Shown: positions 8,147 to 17,572, counted from the first letter of the stretch. The stretch: DNA of 64,000 nt from Microbacterium sp. 10M-3C3 (GCF_003931875.1 NZ_CP034245.1:2170001-2234000); one strand, 5' to 3'. A program made the numbers and translations. Notes: generated by a model not told the origin, from the letters alone.

Positions 8147-9226
8147 ATGGCACACGAGGACGACCCGCTCGAGCACGAGAGGGCTTCCTGGAAGCCCTCC
8201 CCCGGGCTCGCGGTCGCGGTGACCGACCCCGTCAGGAGCCCCGACCTGCCGCCGCACCGGCTGCGGATGACGGATCAGGATCCGAAGTCGATGAACCGTG
8301 CCGTGCGCACGGTCTACACGCTGTTCTACCTGTCGGTGGCCGCCAGCATCTGGGCGATCGCGGCGTACATGATCTTCCCGATCGAGTCGGGCTCGCTGAT
8401 CGACATCCGGTACAACAACCTGTTCATCGGCCTGGGCATCGCCCTCGCGCTCCTGGCCATCGGCATCGGCGCCATCCACTGGTCCAAGGCCGTCATGAAC
8501 GACAAGGAGTACATCGAGCCGCGGCACGCCACGCGTGGCCGCGACACGGTGCGCGCCGCCGCGGTCAACGCCTTCGCCGAGGCCAACGAGGAGTCCGGCT
8601 TCGGACGCCGCACGATGATCCGCAACTCGCTGTTCGCGGCGCTCGTGGCATCGATCCTCCCCGGCATCACCCTCTTCCGCGGTCTGGCGCCCGAGGCGTC
8701 GGCCGCGAACCCGCAGGCCGGAGATCCGGTCGCGCTGCTCAGCCACACCATGTGGAAGGAGGGCACTCGTCTCGCTCACGACCCCTCCGGGCGACCCATC
8801 CGGGCCGCCGATGTCACCCTCGGCTCGGCCTTCCACGTGATCCCGGAGGATCTCGCGGGACTCAGCCACGACGAGGGCTACCTCGAGGAGAAGGCCAAGG
8901 CGGTCGTGCTGCTCATGCGCCTGCTCCCCGAGGATCTCAACGAGCCCGAGGACAAGAAGGACTGGTCCTACAACGGCATCGTCGCCTATTCGAAGGTCTG
9001 CACGCACGTCGGCTGCCCCGTCGCGCTGTACGAGCAGCAGACCCACCACCTCCTGTGTCCCTGCCACCAGTCGCAGTTCGACGTCGCCAACGGCGCGGCG
9101 GTCATCTTCGGCCCGGCGGCGCGTCCCCTGCCGCAGCTTCCGATCACCGTGGACGACGAGGGCTACCTCGTCGCGCGCAGTGACTTCCAGGAGCCCGTCG
9201 GCCCGAGCTTCTGGGAGCGTCCTTGA
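8147..9226 (+). CDS. qcrA: Rieske iron-sulfur subunit of the bc1 complex
   Basis: The 359-residue protein has an N-terminal cytoplasmic tail, three predicted membrane helices (LFYLSVAASIWAIAAYMIF, NLFIGLGIALALLAIGIG and a third near residues 165-185) as in actinobacterial Rieske proteins, then a C-terminal Rieske domain. The [2Fe-2S] ligands lie in CTHVGC and CPCHQSQFD. The start ATG is preceded by GAGGAGCACC. The last four bases overlap the TTG start of qcrB, implying translational coupling. The protein moves electrons from quinol to the dihaem cytochrome. Confidence 0.95.
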   Translation: MAHEDDPLEHERASWKPSPGLAVAVTDPVRSPDLPPHRLRMTDQDPKSMNRAVRTVYTLFYLSVAASIWAIAAYMIFPIESGSLIDIRYNNLFIGLGIALALLAIGIGAIHWSKAVMNDKEYIEPRHATRGRDTVRAAAVNAFAEANEESGFGRRTMIRNSLFAALVASILPGITLFRGLAPEASAANPQAGDPVALLSHTMWKEGTRLAHDPSGRPIRAADVTLGSAFHVIPEDLAGLSHDEGYLEEKAKAVVLLMRLLPEDLNEPEDKKDWSYNGIVAYSKVCTHVGCPVALYEQQTHHLLCPCHQSQFDVANGAAVIFGPAARPLPQLPITVDDEGYLVARSDFQEPVGPSFWERP

Positions 9227-11055
9227 GTACTGCAACTCACCCCACGGACAACGTCACCACCGAGCCGGCGGTGCGGCCGGCGCCGGTGCCCACCGGCCGT
9301 GACGGCAAGCCGCTCGGCGGCCGGTTCGTCGGCGCCGCCGCCAACTACATCGACGAGCGCACGAGCCTCTCCGGCATGGTCAAGGAGCTCGGTCGCAAGA
9401 TCTTCCCCGACCACTGGTCGTTCATGCTCGGCGAGATCGCGCTGTGGAGCTTCGTCGTCGTGCTGCTGTCGGGCACGTTCCTGACGTTCTTCTTCCAGGC
9501 GTCGATGGTCGAGACGCACTACGACGGCGCGTACGAGCCGATGCGAGGCGTCGCGATGTCGGCGGCGCTCGAGTCGACCCTGCACATCTCGTTCGACCTG
9601 CGTGGCGGCCTGCTCGTGCGTCAGATCCACCACTGGGCGGCTCTGGTGTTCATCGCGGGCATCGGCGTGCACATGCTGCGCGTGTTCTTCACGGGCGCGT
9701 TCCGCAAGCCCCGTGAGCTGAACTGGGTGATCGGCTTCGTGCTGTTCATCCTCGCGATGGGCGAGGGCTTCACCGGATACTCCCTCCCCGACGACCTCCT
9801 CTCCGGCAACGGCCTGCGCATCATCGACGGCATGATCAAGGGCATCCCGCTCATCGGCACGTGGACGTCGTTCCTGCTGTTCGGCGGCGAGTTCCCCGGC
9901 ACCGCGATCGTCGGGCGCCTGTACACGCTGCACATCCTGCTGCTTCCAGCGATCCTCGTCGGCCTCCTGGTCGTGCACCTGATGCTCATGGTCATCAACA
10001 AGCACACGCAGTTCGCCGGTCCCGGCCGCACCAACAGCAACGTGGTGGGCTATCCGATGATGCCCGTGTACATGTCGAAGATGGGCGGCTTCTTCTTCAT
10101 CACGTTCGGCGTGATCGTCCTGGTCGCCTCGCTCTTCACGATCAACCCGATCTGGAACTACGGCCCCTACGACCCGTCGCCCGTGTCCGCCGGTACGCAG
10201 CCCGACTGGTACATCGGCTTCGCCGACGGCGCCCTGCGCCTGGTGCCGCCGCACCTCGAGTTCGTGCTGTGGGACCGCACATGGTCGTTCAACATCATCC
10301 TGCCGCTGGCGATCCTGGGCCTGTTCATCGTCCTCGTCGCGATCTACCCCTTCATCGAGGCGTGGGTCACCGGCGACAAGCGCGAGCACCACATCGCCCA
10401 GCGTCCGCGCAACGCCGCCACCCGCACCGCCATCGGCGCCGCCGGTGTCACGTTCTACGCGGTGCTGTGGGCCGCGGCGTCGTCCGACATCATCGCCACG
10501 CACTTCTGGCTCACGATGGAAGGCGTCATCCACACACTGCAGGGCGCGCTCATCGTCGGCCCGATCGTGGCCTATTTCGTGACCAAGCGCATCTGCCTCG
10601 CCCTGCAGAAGAAAGATCGCGAGATCCTCCTCCACGGCTACGAGTCCGGTCGCATCGTCCGCCTCCCCGGCGGCGAGTACATCGAGGTGCACCAGCCGGT
10701 CGATGAGTTCGAGCGCTGGAAGCTCGCCGACGTCGAGACGTACGCGCCGCTCGTGGTGCGCCCGAACGCCCAGGGCCGCATCCCGTGGCACGAGCACGCG
10801 CGCGCGGGTCTGTCTCGCTGGTTCTTCGAAGACCGCCTCACCCCGGTCACGCAGGCCGAGCTGGATGCGGCGCACGCCCACCAGCACCACGAGCTCGACC
10901 ACGTCGAGCACGAGGCCGCCGCCGAGCTGGCCGCGTCGGACCACCGCGCCGAGGAGGAGGGACGCCCCGTCGCCGCGCCCCACGGCGTGCGCGCCGAAGC
11001 GGAGCTGCCGTCCCCGCGCGGGCTCGAGGAGCGCAACCGCCCCGACGGCGCCTGA
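9223..11055 (+). CDS. qcrB: Cytochrome b subunit of the bc1 complex
   Basis: The 610-residue protein begins at a TTG overlapping the qcrA stop (TTGA). It holds the cytochrome b core with haem-ligand histidines in HISFDLRGGLLVRQIHHWAAL and LYTLHILLLPAILVGLLVVH, and the quinol-site P-W motif region IWNYGPYDPSPVSAGTQPDW. About 170 C-terminal residues extend beyond the membrane core, as usual in actinobacteria, ending in a His/Glu-rich tail (AHAHQHHELDHVEHEAAAE). It is the quinol-oxidising subunit and last gene of the operon, followed by a strong hairpin. Confidence 0.95.
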   Translation: MSTATHPTDNVTTEPAVRPAPVPTGRDGKPLGGRFVGAAANYIDERTSLSGMVKELGRKIFPDHWSFMLGEIALWSFVVVLLSGTFLTFFFQASMVETHYDGAYEPMRGVAMSAALESTLHISFDLRGGLLVRQIHHWAALVFIAGIGVHMLRVFFTGAFRKPRELNWVIGFVLFILAMGEGFTGYSLPDDLLSGNGLRIIDGMIKGIPLIGTWTSFLLFGGEFPGTAIVGRLYTLHILLLPAILVGLLVVHLMLMVINKHTQFAGPGRTNSNVVGYPMMPVYMSKMGGFFFITFGVIVLVASLFTINPIWNYGPYDPSPVSAGTQPDWYIGFADGALRLVPPHLEFVLWDRTWSFNIILPLAILGLFIVLVAIYPFIEAWVTGDKREHHIAQRPRNAATRTAIGAAGVTFYAVLWAAASSDIIATHFWLTMEGVIHTLQGALIVGPIVAYFVTKRICLALQKKDREILLHGYESGRIVRLPGGEYIEVHQPVDEFERWKLADVETYAPLVVRPNAQGRIPWHEHARAGLSRWFFEDRLTPVTQAELDAAHAHQHHELDHVEHEAAAELAASDHRAEEEGRPVAAPHGVRAEAELPSPRGLEERNRPDGA

Positions 11056-11067
11056 TCGCCCGTCATC

Positions 11068-11107
11068 GCGAAGCCCCGGATCGTCCTCGGACGGTCCGGG
11101 GCTTCGC
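11068..11107 (+). terminator. Terminator after qcrB
   Basis: Perfect 13-bp inverted repeat, GCGAAGCCCCGGA (11068-11080) with its complement at 11095-11107. The 14-base loop contains GTCC and GGAC, which could extend the stem. It begins 12 bases after the qcrB stop and has no clear T-tract. Confidence 0.8.
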
Positions 11108-11196
11108 CGTCGGGGCGTCGGCGCGGCACGGCGCGAGTGGCAGGAATCGCACGCGAGACGGCGCCGGGGCGATCGCGCGGCGCCCTGCGCCCCTCG

Positions 11197-11202
11197 TACG
11201 CT
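11197..11202 (+). promoter_or_regulatory. Predicted leaderless -10 (TACGCT)
   Basis: TACGCT lies six bases before the ATG at 11209 of the rhodanese gene and supports that start. Confidence 0.5.
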
Positions 11203-11208
11203 CGAGGC

Positions 11209-11628
11209 ATGACCGACCTCCTCGCGTACTACGACGCCCGCCTCGCCGCGGAGACCGACCCCTCCGACGTCTACGCCGCCCAGAAGCTCGGCGACACGTT
11301 CGTGCTCGTCGACGTGCGCGGTGACGACGCGTGGGCGCAAGGACGCATCACCGGGGCGATCCACATGCCCCACGGCGACATCGCCCGGCGGGCGCCGCTC
11401 GAGCTGGACCCCGCCGTGCCCGTCGTCGTCTACTGCTGGAGCCCGGGATGCAACGGCGGCGTGAAGGGTGCTCGTCAGTTCGCGGCGCTCGGCTACTCGG
11501 TGCGGGAGATGATCGGCGGCTACGAGTACTGGGTGCGGGAGGGGCAGCCCACCGAGGACGACGAGGGGCCGCGCGAGCGCGTGTTCGACCCGCTCGTCAT
11601 GGTCGTCCGCGAGCGCGTGCGCTGCTGA
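11209..11628 (+). CDS. Rhodanese-like sulfurtransferase
   Basis: This 139-residue single-domain rhodanese shows VLVDVRGDDAWAQGRITGAIHMPH, the family's conserved CH2A-type region, and a putative active-site Cys in VVYCWSPGCNGG. FAALGYSVREMIGGYEYW is the usual C-terminal part. It would carry persulfide sulfur on the Cys; the acceptor is unknown. ATG 11209 is supported by a TACGCT hexamer six bases upstream, and longer frames lack similarity. It is convergent with the PP2C gene; the two stops form the palindrome TGAGCGCTCA at 11626-11635. Confidence 0.85.
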   Translation: MTDLLAYYDARLAAETDPSDVYAAQKLGDTFVLVDVRGDDAWAQGRITGAIHMPHGDIARRAPLELDPAVPVVVYCWSPGCNGGVKGARQFAALGYSVREMIGGYEYWVREGQPTEDDEGPRERVFDPLVMVVRERVRC

Positions 11629-11632
11629 GCGC

Positions 11633-12478
11633 TCACGCCGTCTCGACGTCCTCCGCGAACAGCTGTGCGGCGGAGCCCGAGAACACCGCCTTGAGCGACG
11701 GCGGGACGCCGTCGCGGATGTCGCACACGACGGCGGTGGCATTGTCGCGGGTGCCGGCCTCGAGAGCGGCCGCGACAATCGCGCGTGCCGCTTCGGCGGG
11801 GCCGGCGGCGCCCTCCAGCACGCGTCGGACCTCCTCCTCCGGCACGTAGTCGGTCACGCCGTCGCTGCACAGCAGCCAGCGATCGCCGGGGCGGACGTCG
11901 TCGAGGGTCTGCACCGAGACGACGTCCTCCTCTCCCCCGGCCAGGGACGCGGTGATGATGTTGCGCCGCGGATGCGTGGCCGCCTGGTCGGCCGGCAGGA
12001 GGCCGGAGTCGACGAGCACCTGCACGTACGAGTCGTCGCGCGTCATGCGCGTGAGCACGCCGGCGCGCAGCCGGTAGCCGCGCGAGTCGCCCGAGTGGGC
12101 GAGGAGTACGCCGCCGTCCGCGGCGGGGAACAGACCCGTGAAGGTCGTGCTCATGCCCGTCAGCGCCGGGTCGCGCCGCACGTGGGCACGCAGGTCCCAG
12201 TTCGCCTCACGGATCCGCACGAGCAGCGCCGCCGCATCCGGGATGCCGGCTGGGTGCACACCAGCGGCCAGGCGGTGCACGAGCGCCGCCGAGGCGAGGT
12301 CGCCCGACGGTCCGCCGCCGACGCCGTCGGCGACCGCGGCGCCCCACGGCGCGGTGAACGCCGCATCCTGGTTGGACGCACGGAAGCGGCCGACGTCGGA
12401 GACGGCGGCCGCTTCCAGAGCGAGCGGAGCTGACGCGTTCAGCGCGCGAAGTACCCGCGGTAGTACTCGTAGACCCAT
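11633..12478 (-). CDS. PP2C-family Ser/Thr protein phosphatase
   Basis: A 281-residue PPM/PP2C phosphatase with metal-binding aspartates in NQDAAFTAPWGAAVADGVGG, then TTFTGLF, LAHSGDSRGYRLRAG, WLLCSDGVTDYV and a terminal GTRDNATAVVCDI. It lacks a membrane segment, so it is a soluble relative of mycobacterial PstP. The start is uncertain. The conserved domain begins at about 12430, and the only standard start upstream is ATG 12478, which overlaps ctaF by 40 bases and has no good ribosome site. A CTG at 12442 is an alternative. A plausible partner is the PASTA kinase at 47.9 kb, but that is inference. Confidence 0.85.
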   Translation of the reverse strand: MGLRVLPRVLRALNASAPLALEAAAVSDVGRFRASNQDAAFTAPWGAAVADGVGGGPSGDLASAALVHRLAAGVHPAGIPDAAALLVRIREANWDLRAHVRRDPALTGMSTTFTGLFPAADGGVLLAHSGDSRGYRLRAGVLTRMTRDDSYVQVLVDSGLLPADQAATHPRRNIITASLAGGEEDVVSVQTLDDVRPGDRWLLCSDGVTDYVPEEEVRRVLEGAAGPAEAARAIVAAALEAGTRDNATAVVCDIRDGVPPSLKAVFSGSAAQLFAEDVETA

Positions 12479-12873
12479 CCGACGATCGCGACGGCGAACA
12501 CGCCGAGACCGATCGGCAGCAGCCACGTGCCCACGGCGAGGCCGAGGAAGGCCAGTGCCGCCGAGAAGGCGAGCACGATGGGCCACCACGACCACGGGCT
12601 GAACTCGCCGATCTCGGGATCGCCGTCGTCGATGTCGGCGGTCAGCGTGTCTTCGGGCAGCTCACCGCCCTGCGCCTTGTGGACGCGCTGGACGTAGAAC
12701 GCGATGAGGGCGGACATGAACGCCAGGAACAGCAGGGCGATCGTGCCCACCCACTCCACGCGCGCGACGAGGTCGGGCTGCGGATAGTAGAGGAGCGCCC
12801 ACACCGTGTAGACCACGGCGACGACGAAGCTGAAGGCCGAGATGAGCCACCACAGGCCGACGTTGGTCCGCAT
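12439..12873 (-). CDS. ctaF: Cytochrome c oxidase subunit IV (actinobacterial type)
   Basis: The 144-residue membrane protein matches the small fourth subunit found only in actinobacterial aa3 oxidases. It has two N-terminal helices (LWWLISAFSFVVAVVYTVWALLYY and WVGTIALLFLAFMSALIAFYV), a loop rich in Asp/Glu with FSPWSWWPIVLAFSAALAFLG, and a last helix ending WVYEYYRGYF. It directly follows ctaD with no spacer and stabilises the oxidase. Confidence 0.92.
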   Translation of the reverse strand: MRTNVGLWWLISAFSFVVAVVYTVWALLYYPQPDLVARVEWVGTIALLFLAFMSALIAFYVQRVHKAQGGELPEDTLTADIDDGDPEIGEFSPWSWWPIVLAFSAALAFLGLAVGTWLLPIGLGVFAVAIVGWVYEYYRGYFAR

Positions 12874-14637
12874 TTACTTCACCGCTCCCTGCGCTGCGTC
12901 CACCACGGGCGCATCCGGCGCGTCCTTGGCCGGTCCGACGCCGACCGGCAGCCCCGCCTCGGGGTGGTTGAGGTCGAACGCCGGCCGCTCGCTGCGGATG
13001 CGCGGGATGGACGTGAAGTTGTGCCGCGGCGGCGGGCACGACGTCGCCCACTCGAGCGAGGCACCGTAACCCCACGGGTCGTTGACCGTGACCCGCGGCG
13101 CCTTGCGCGCGGTGATCCACACGTTCAGCAGGAACGGGATCATCGAGGCGCCGAGGATCATCGCACCCACCGTGGACACCTGGTTCTCCCACGTGAAGTT
13201 GTCGCTTGGGGCATAGTCCGCGTACCGACGGACCATGCCCTGGACGCCCAGCCAGTGCTGGATGAGGAACGTCATGTGGAAGCCGATGAACAGCATCCAG
13301 AAGTGCACGTAGCCGAGACGCTCGTTGAGCATCCGCCCCGTCCACTTCGGCCACCAGAAGTAGAACCCGGCGAACATCGCGAACACGACCGTGCCGAACA
13401 CGACGTAGTGGAAGTGCGCGACCACGAAGTACGAGTCGGACAGCTGGAAGTCCAGCGGCGGGGACGCCAGGATGACGCCGGTCAGGCCGCCGAAGACGAA
13501 CGAGATGAGGAAGCCGAGGGCGAAGACCATCGGCGTCTCGAACGTGACCGAGCCGCGCCACATCGTGCCGATCCAGTTGAAGATCTTCACACCCGTCGGC
13601 ACGGCGATGAGCATCGTCATGAGCGCGAAGAAGGGCAGCAGGACCGCGCCTGTCACGTACATGTGGTGCGCCCACACCGCGACCGACAGCGCGGCGATCG
13701 CGATCGTGGCGTACACGAGCGTCTTGTAGCCGAAGATCGGCTTGCGGCTGAAGACCGGGAAGATCTCCGACACGATGCCGAAGAACGGCAGCGCGATGAT
13801 GTACACCTCGGGGTGGCCGAAGAACCAGAACAGGTGCTGCCACAGCAGCACGCCGCCGTGCTCGGGGTCGTAGATGTGCGAGCCGAGCACGCGGTCCGAG
13901 GCCGCCGCCAGGATCGCCGCGGCGAGCACCGGGAACGCCAGCAGGATCAGGATGCTCGTGATCAGGGTGTTCCACGTGAAGATCGGCATGCGCCACATCG
14001 TCATGCCGGGCGCGCGCATCGTGAGGATCGTCGTGATGAAGTTGACGGCGCCGAGGATCGTGCCGAAACCGCTCATGCCGAGCCCCAGCATCCACAGGTT
14101 TCCGCCCACGCCCGGCGAGAAGCTCGCGTTCGCGAGCGGCTGATAGGCGAACCACCCGAAGCCCGCCGCGCCGGCCGGGGTCAAGAAGCCCGCCACCGCG
14201 ATGGTCGATCCGAACAGGAACAGCCAGAACGCGAACGCGTTCAGACGCGGGAACGCCACGTCGGGCGCCCCGATCTGCAGCGGCAGGATCGCATTGGCGA
14301 AACCGGCGAACAACGGCGTCGCGAACATCAGCAGCATGATCGTGCCGTGCATCGTGAACAGCTGGTTGTACTGCTCCTTCGTCGGCACGATCTGCATGCC
14401 CGGCTGGAAGAGCTCGGCACGGATGATGAGCGCCATGACGCCGCCGAGCATGAAGAACATCACCGACGCGATGAGGTACATGTACCCGATCGTCTTGTGG
14501 TCGGTGGACGTGATCCACTTGACGACGATGTTGCCCTTCTGCTCGACGCGCGAGGCGGTGAGCAGAGCCGCCTGACGCGGCGGGATCGTCGTAGGCCGGC
14601 TGGCCGCGGTGTCCTTGTCCGGGAGCGTGGGGGTCAT
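12874..14637 (-). CDS. ctaD: Cytochrome c oxidase subunit I (aa3)
   Basis: Catalytic subunit of the aa3 oxidase, 587 residues with about 12 membrane helices. It contains [10 protein letters not shown] at the start of the core, [18 protein letters not shown] with the CuB His and cross-linked Tyr, and [13 protein letters not shown] with haem ligands. It reduces O2 to water using electrons from the dihaem cytochrome via subunit II and pumps protons. ATG 14637 is chosen because the N-terminal region begins MTPTLPDKD, with GGGCAGTGAG just upstream and the ctaC stop two bases away. It is in operon ctaC-ctaD-ctaF. Confidence 0.96.
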   Translation of the reverse strand: MTPTLPDKDTAASRPTTIPPRQAALLTASRVEQKGNIVVKWITSTDHKTIGYMYLIASVMFFMLGGVMALIIRAELFQPGMQIVPTKEQYNQLFTMHGTIMLLMFATPLFAGFANAILPLQIGAPDVAFPRLNAFAFWLFLFGSTIAVAGFLTPAGAAGFGWFAYQPLANASFSPGVGGNLWMLGLGMSGFGTILGAVNFITTILTMRAPGMTMWRMPIFTWNTLITSILILLAFPVLAAAILAAASDRVLGSHIYDPEHGGVLLWQHLFWFFGHPEVYIIALPFFGIVSEIFPVFSRKPIFGYKTLVYATIAIAALSVAVWAHHMYVTGAVLLPFFALMTMLIAVPTGVKIFNWIGTMWRGSVTFETPMVFALGFLISFVFGGLTGVILASPPLDFQLSDSYFVVAHFHYVVFGTVVFAMFAGFYFWWPKWTGRMLNERLGYVHFWMLFIGFHMTFLIQHWLGVQGMVRRYADYAPSDNFTWENQVSTVGAMILGASMIPFLLNVWITARKAPRVTVNDPWGYGASLEWATSCPPPRHNFTSIPRIRSERPAFDLNHPEAGLPVGVGPAKDAPDAPVVDAAQGAVK

Positions 14638-14638
14638 C

Positions 14639-15541
14639 TCACTGCCCTTCCTCAGCGCGGCCGAAGCCGGTTTCCTTCTGGAGCCGGTCGTACGAATCCG
14701 TAATGTCACCGGTGTTGCCGGCGGCACGCAGCGAGTCGAGGTACTGCTCGTACTCCTCCTCGCTGACGACCTTGACGTTGAACAGCATCGCGGAGTGGTA
14801 CTCGCCGCACAGCTCGGCGCACTTGCCGGCGTACGTGCCCTCCCGCGTCGGAGTGAACGACCACTGGTTGTCGCGGCCGATGTACATGTCCTTCTTGTAC
14901 AGGAAGTCGATGATCCAGAACGAGTGGATCACGTCGCGCGACTGCAGGTCGATGTGCACCTTGCGATCGACGGGCAGGTACAGGGTCGGCAGCTTGTCCT
15001 GGTCGACGGAGCCGTCGGCGGCCGGCTCGGCCTGCACGCCCTGGGTCCACACGGCGTCGTCCTTGTCGCCGCCCTCGCCGTTGTACTGGAAGTCCCACGC
15101 CCACTGCTTGCCGATGGCGGTGATCGACACGACGTCGGGGTCGCTCACGTCGTACTGGGTCTCGATCGTGGTCTGGTCACGCGCGGTGAACGCGAACAGG
15201 CCGACCACGAGGATCAGCGGCACGATCGTGTAGAAGATCTCGATCGGCATGTTGTAGCGCAGCTGCACCGGGAGGCCGGTCTGGCCCTTGCGACGGCGGT
15301 AGGCGATGACGGCCCACAGCATGAGCCCCCACGTCACGAGGCCGACGACCAGCAGCACGATCCACGAGTTCACCCACAGCCCGGCGACCAGGTCGGTGCG
15401 GTTGGTCGCGGGCTCGGCGTCGCCGTCCTCGAAGCCGGGCAGGAAGCCGTGCAGCTGGGTCGAGCTGCAGCCGGCGAGCACGGTCGCCGCTGCGATCCCG
15501 ACCGGGAGGAGAGCCCAGCGGAGGCGTCGTTTGGAGGGCAC
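14639..15541 (-). CDS. ctaC: Cytochrome c oxidase subunit II (CuA)
   Basis: The protein has a lipoprotein signal ([21 protein letters not shown] then Cys), two membrane helices ([22 protein letters not shown] and [17 protein letters not shown]), and a cupredoxin domain with the CuA site [14 protein letters not shown] and the upstream IHSFWI region. GTG 15541 is chosen over ATG 15574. A TAGACT -10 at 15578-15583 lies only three bases before the ATG, so a transcript would start inside that codon, whereas GTG 15541 has GGAAAGG seven or so bases upstream and yields a normal signal length. The long form would add 11 residues. First gene of ctaCDF. Confidence 0.93.
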   Translation of the reverse strand: MPSKRRLRWALLPVGIAAATVLAGCSSTQLHGFLPGFEDGDAEPATNRTDLVAGLWVNSWIVLLVVGLVTWGLMLWAVIAYRRRKGQTGLPVQLRYNMPIEIFYTIVPLILVVGLFAFTARDQTTIETQYDVSDPDVVSITAIGKQWAWDFQYNGEGGDKDDAVWTQGVQAEPAADGSVDQDKLPTLYLPVDRKVHIDLQSRDVIHSFWIIDFLYKKDMYIGRDNQWSFTPTREGTYAGKCAELCGEYHSAMLFNVKVVSEEEYEQYLDSLRAAGNTGDITDSYDRLQKETGFGRAEEGQ

Positions 15542-15577
15542 GGTGCACCTTTCCGGGACGTGGATGTTGCTCATCTC

Positions 15578-15583
15578 AGTCTA
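15578..15583 (-). promoter_or_regulatory. Predicted -10 of ctaCDF (TAGACT)
   Basis: TAGACT on the minus strand, about 37 bases before GTG 15541. Its position makes the more upstream ATG 15574 unlikely as a start. Confidence 0.5.
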
Positions 15584-15635
15584 GAGCAACCTCTCATGCT
15601 TCTCAGGCCAACCGCCCAGGCCCGCAGACGCGAAA

Positions 15636-15678
15636 ACCCGCGGGAACGGGGCGAAAGAGCGCCCCGCTTCCCGCGGGT
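15636..15678 (-). terminator. Rho-independent terminator of erpA
   Basis: Arms 15636-15646 (ACCCGCGGGAA) and 15668-15678 pair perfectly, extended by GGGGCG/CGCCCC (15648-15653, 15660-15665) around a 6-base loop, with one small bulge. Read on the minus strand the stem is followed by TTTT, as expected for a terminator of the leftward gene ending at 15697. Confidence 0.85.
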
Positions 15679-15696
15679 CGTGGCGTGTCGAACAGG

Positions 15697-16062
15697 TCAG
15701 TGGAACGAGTCGCCGCACGCGCAGCTGCCGGCCGCGTTGGGGTTGTCGATCGTGAAGCCCTGCTCGGAGATCGTGTCCTTGAAGTCGATCGTGGCGCCGT
15801 CGAGGTAGGGCACGCTCATGTCGTCGACGATCACCTCGACGCCGTCGAAGTCGACGGCCTTGTCGCCGTCGAGGAAGCGCTCGTCGAAGTAGAGCTGGTA
15901 GATGAGTCCGGAGCATCCGCCCGGCTGCACCGCGACGCGCAGGCGCAGGTCGTCGCGACCCTCCTGGCTGAGCAGGCTCTTGACCTTCTCGGCGGCGGCA
16001 TCGGTCAGGACGACCCCGTGGTCACGGACGGGCTGTTCGGTCGTCAGCGCGGTGTCGGTCAT
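15697..16062 (-). CDS. erpA: Iron-sulfur cluster insertion protein (HesB/IscA/ErpA)
   Basis: A 121-residue A-type carrier that delivers Fe-S clusters to apoproteins. The three ligand cysteines are visible: C50 in QPGGCSGL and C114 and C116 in AGSCACGDSFH. The intervening region (YQLYFDERF, DFKDTISEQGFTIDNPNA) is typical. The ATG at 16062 is preceded by GAGAGGGG at good spacing. Nearby Fe-S clients include the Rieske protein. It lies downstream of the M20 gene on the same strand and ends in a clear terminator. Confidence 0.93.
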   Translation of the reverse strand: MTDTALTTEQPVRDHGVVLTDAAAEKVKSLLSQEGRDDLRLRVAVQPGGCSGLIYQLYFDERFLDGDKAVDFDGVEVIVDDMSVPYLDGATIDFKDTISEQGFTIDNPNAAGSCACGDSFH

Positions 16063-16130
16063 GACATCCCCTCTCGGATCGGGCGCGGTTCCGCTCGATT
16101 CTACGCCCGCCCGTCGCCGGGCGGCTCCGC

Positions 16131-17525
16131 TCACACCGTCCGCGCGTCGAGGCTCTCCAACAGCAGCGCCTCCGCGATCAGCGCGTGCCGGAACGTGTCG
16201 AGGTGAAGCGACTCGTTCGGGCTGTGTGCGCGCGCGTTCGGGTCCTCCACGCCGGTGACGAGGATCTGGGCGCCGGGGAACTCGCGCACGAGGTCCGCGA
16301 TGAAGGGGATCGAGCCGCCGACCCCCACGTCCACGCTGTCGACGCCGTACCCCTCCGCGAAGGCGGCGCGGACGTCGGCGACGGCCCAGCCGCTCGTGTC
16401 GACGAGGAACGGATCGCCGAAGTCGTGGTCGGAGAAGGTCAGCTCGGCGCCGAACGGCGCGTGGGCGCGCAGATGAGCCTCCAGCGCGGCGTACGCGTCG
16501 CGTGCGGTCTGGCCGGGCGCGACGCGCATGCTGAGGACGACGGAGGTCTCCGGGCGCAGCGTGTTCGACGCGGCGTCGACCGGTGTGACGTCCATGCCGA
16601 TGACGGTGATCGACGGCTTGTTCCACAGGCGGCTGAGGATCGTGCCGCGGCCGATCGGCGACACGCCCGGGAGCAGCCCCGACTCCTCGCGCAGCTTCGC
16701 CTCGTCGTATTCCGGCGTCGGGGCGTCGCGCTCGGCGAGGCCCTCGACGGCGACCGCGCCGTCCTCGTCCCACAGCGTGGACAGCAGCTTCACGGCGGCC
16801 ATCGTCGCGTCGGGGACGGCGCCGCCGAACATGCCCGAATGCGAGGCGTGGTCGAGCGTGCGGACGCCGACGGTGACTCGCGCCATGCCGCGCAGCGACA
16901 CCGTCAGGCCGGGCGTGCGCTCGTCCCAGTTGCCCGAGTCGGCCACGACGATCACGTCGGCGCGCAGCACGTCGGCGTTCTCGGCCAGGAAGGTCGCGAA
17001 GGAGCGCGAGCCGTACTCCTCCTCCCCCTCCACGAACACCGCGACGCCGAGGTCGACGTCGTCGCCGAGCGCCTCGATCAGGGCACGGAGCGCCCCCACG
17101 TGCGCCATGATGCCCGCCTTGTCGTCGGCCGCGCCTCGGCCGTACAGGCGGCCGTCGCGCACGGTCGGCTCGAACGGCGGGCTGTCCCACAGGGCCTCGT
17201 CGCCCGGGGGCTGCACGTCGTGGTGCGCGTACAGCAGCACCGTCGGCCGGCCGTTGCGCGCCGCCCGGGTGGCCAGTACGGCGGGCTGTCCGTGCTCGTC
17301 CGTCCCCGGGACGGCCGCCGACTTCACCTCGACCCGGTCGAAGAACCCGAGCCCGCGGAACAGCTCCGCGACCGCGTCGGCGCTGCGCGCGACCTGACTC
17401 TGGTCGAACGCGGGCCACGCGATCGACGGGATGCGCACGAGGGCGCCGAGGTCGGCCAGGGCGGCGGGCACGGCGGATGCGGCGGCAGCGCGCACGGCAT
17501 CGCGTCGGGTCTGATCGGAGGTCAT
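16131..17525 (-). CDS. M20-family dipeptidase/carboxypeptidase
   Basis: A 464-residue zinc peptidase of the M20 family. Metal-site motifs occur in order: LYAHHDVQPPGD, GRGAADDKAGIM, VEGEEEYGS and VVADSGNWDERTPG, with a C-terminal His in ARAHSPNESLH. The dimerisation domain insert (DHASHSGMFGGAVPD) is present. It resembles the bacterial dipeptidase/CNDP-like subgroup, so a cytosolic role in dipeptide cleavage is likely. TAAGAT ends seven bases before its ATG. It is divergent from the DUF3043 gene with only 47 bases between. Confidence 0.9.
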   Translation of the reverse strand: MTSDQTRRDAVRAAAASAVPAALADLGALVRIPSIAWPAFDQSQVARSADAVAELFRGLGFFDRVEVKSAAVPGTDEHGQPAVLATRAARNGRPTVLLYAHHDVQPPGDEALWDSPPFEPTVRDGRLYGRGAADDKAGIMAHVGALRALIEALGDDVDLGVAVFVEGEEEYGSRSFATFLAENADVLRADVIVVADSGNWDERTPGLTVSLRGMARVTVGVRTLDHASHSGMFGGAVPDATMAAVKLLSTLWDEDGAVAVEGLAERDAPTPEYDEAKLREESGLLPGVSPIGRGTILSRLWNKPSITVIGMDVTPVDAASNTLRPETSVVLSMRVAPGQTARDAYAALEAHLRAHAPFGAELTFSDHDFGDPFLVDTSGWAVADVRAAFAEGYGVDSVDVGVGGSIPFIADLVREFPGAQILVTGVEDPNARAHSPNESLHLDTFRHALIAEALLLESLDARTV

Positions 17526-17532
17526 GCGGGTA

Positions 17533-17538
17533 ATCTTA
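17533..17538 (-). promoter_or_regulatory. Predicted leaderless -10 (TAAGAT)
   Basis: TAAGAT ends seven bases before the ATG at 17525 of the M20 gene, inside the 47-base divergent gap. Confidence 0.5.
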
Positions 17539-17572
17539 AGAGGCCCGCATCCGCTGCTCCCGAGGTTCCACC

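Noticed and set aside
9163..11778. Very long open frame antisense to qcrB (871 codons)
   Set aside because: It mirrors a clear cytochrome b gene and is Arg/His/Asp-rich with no domain; such antisense frames are expected in very GC-rich DNA.
12679..14703. Open frame of about 674 codons antisense to ctaD
   Set aside because: Same shadow effect over a well-supported oxidase gene; no start signal or motif.
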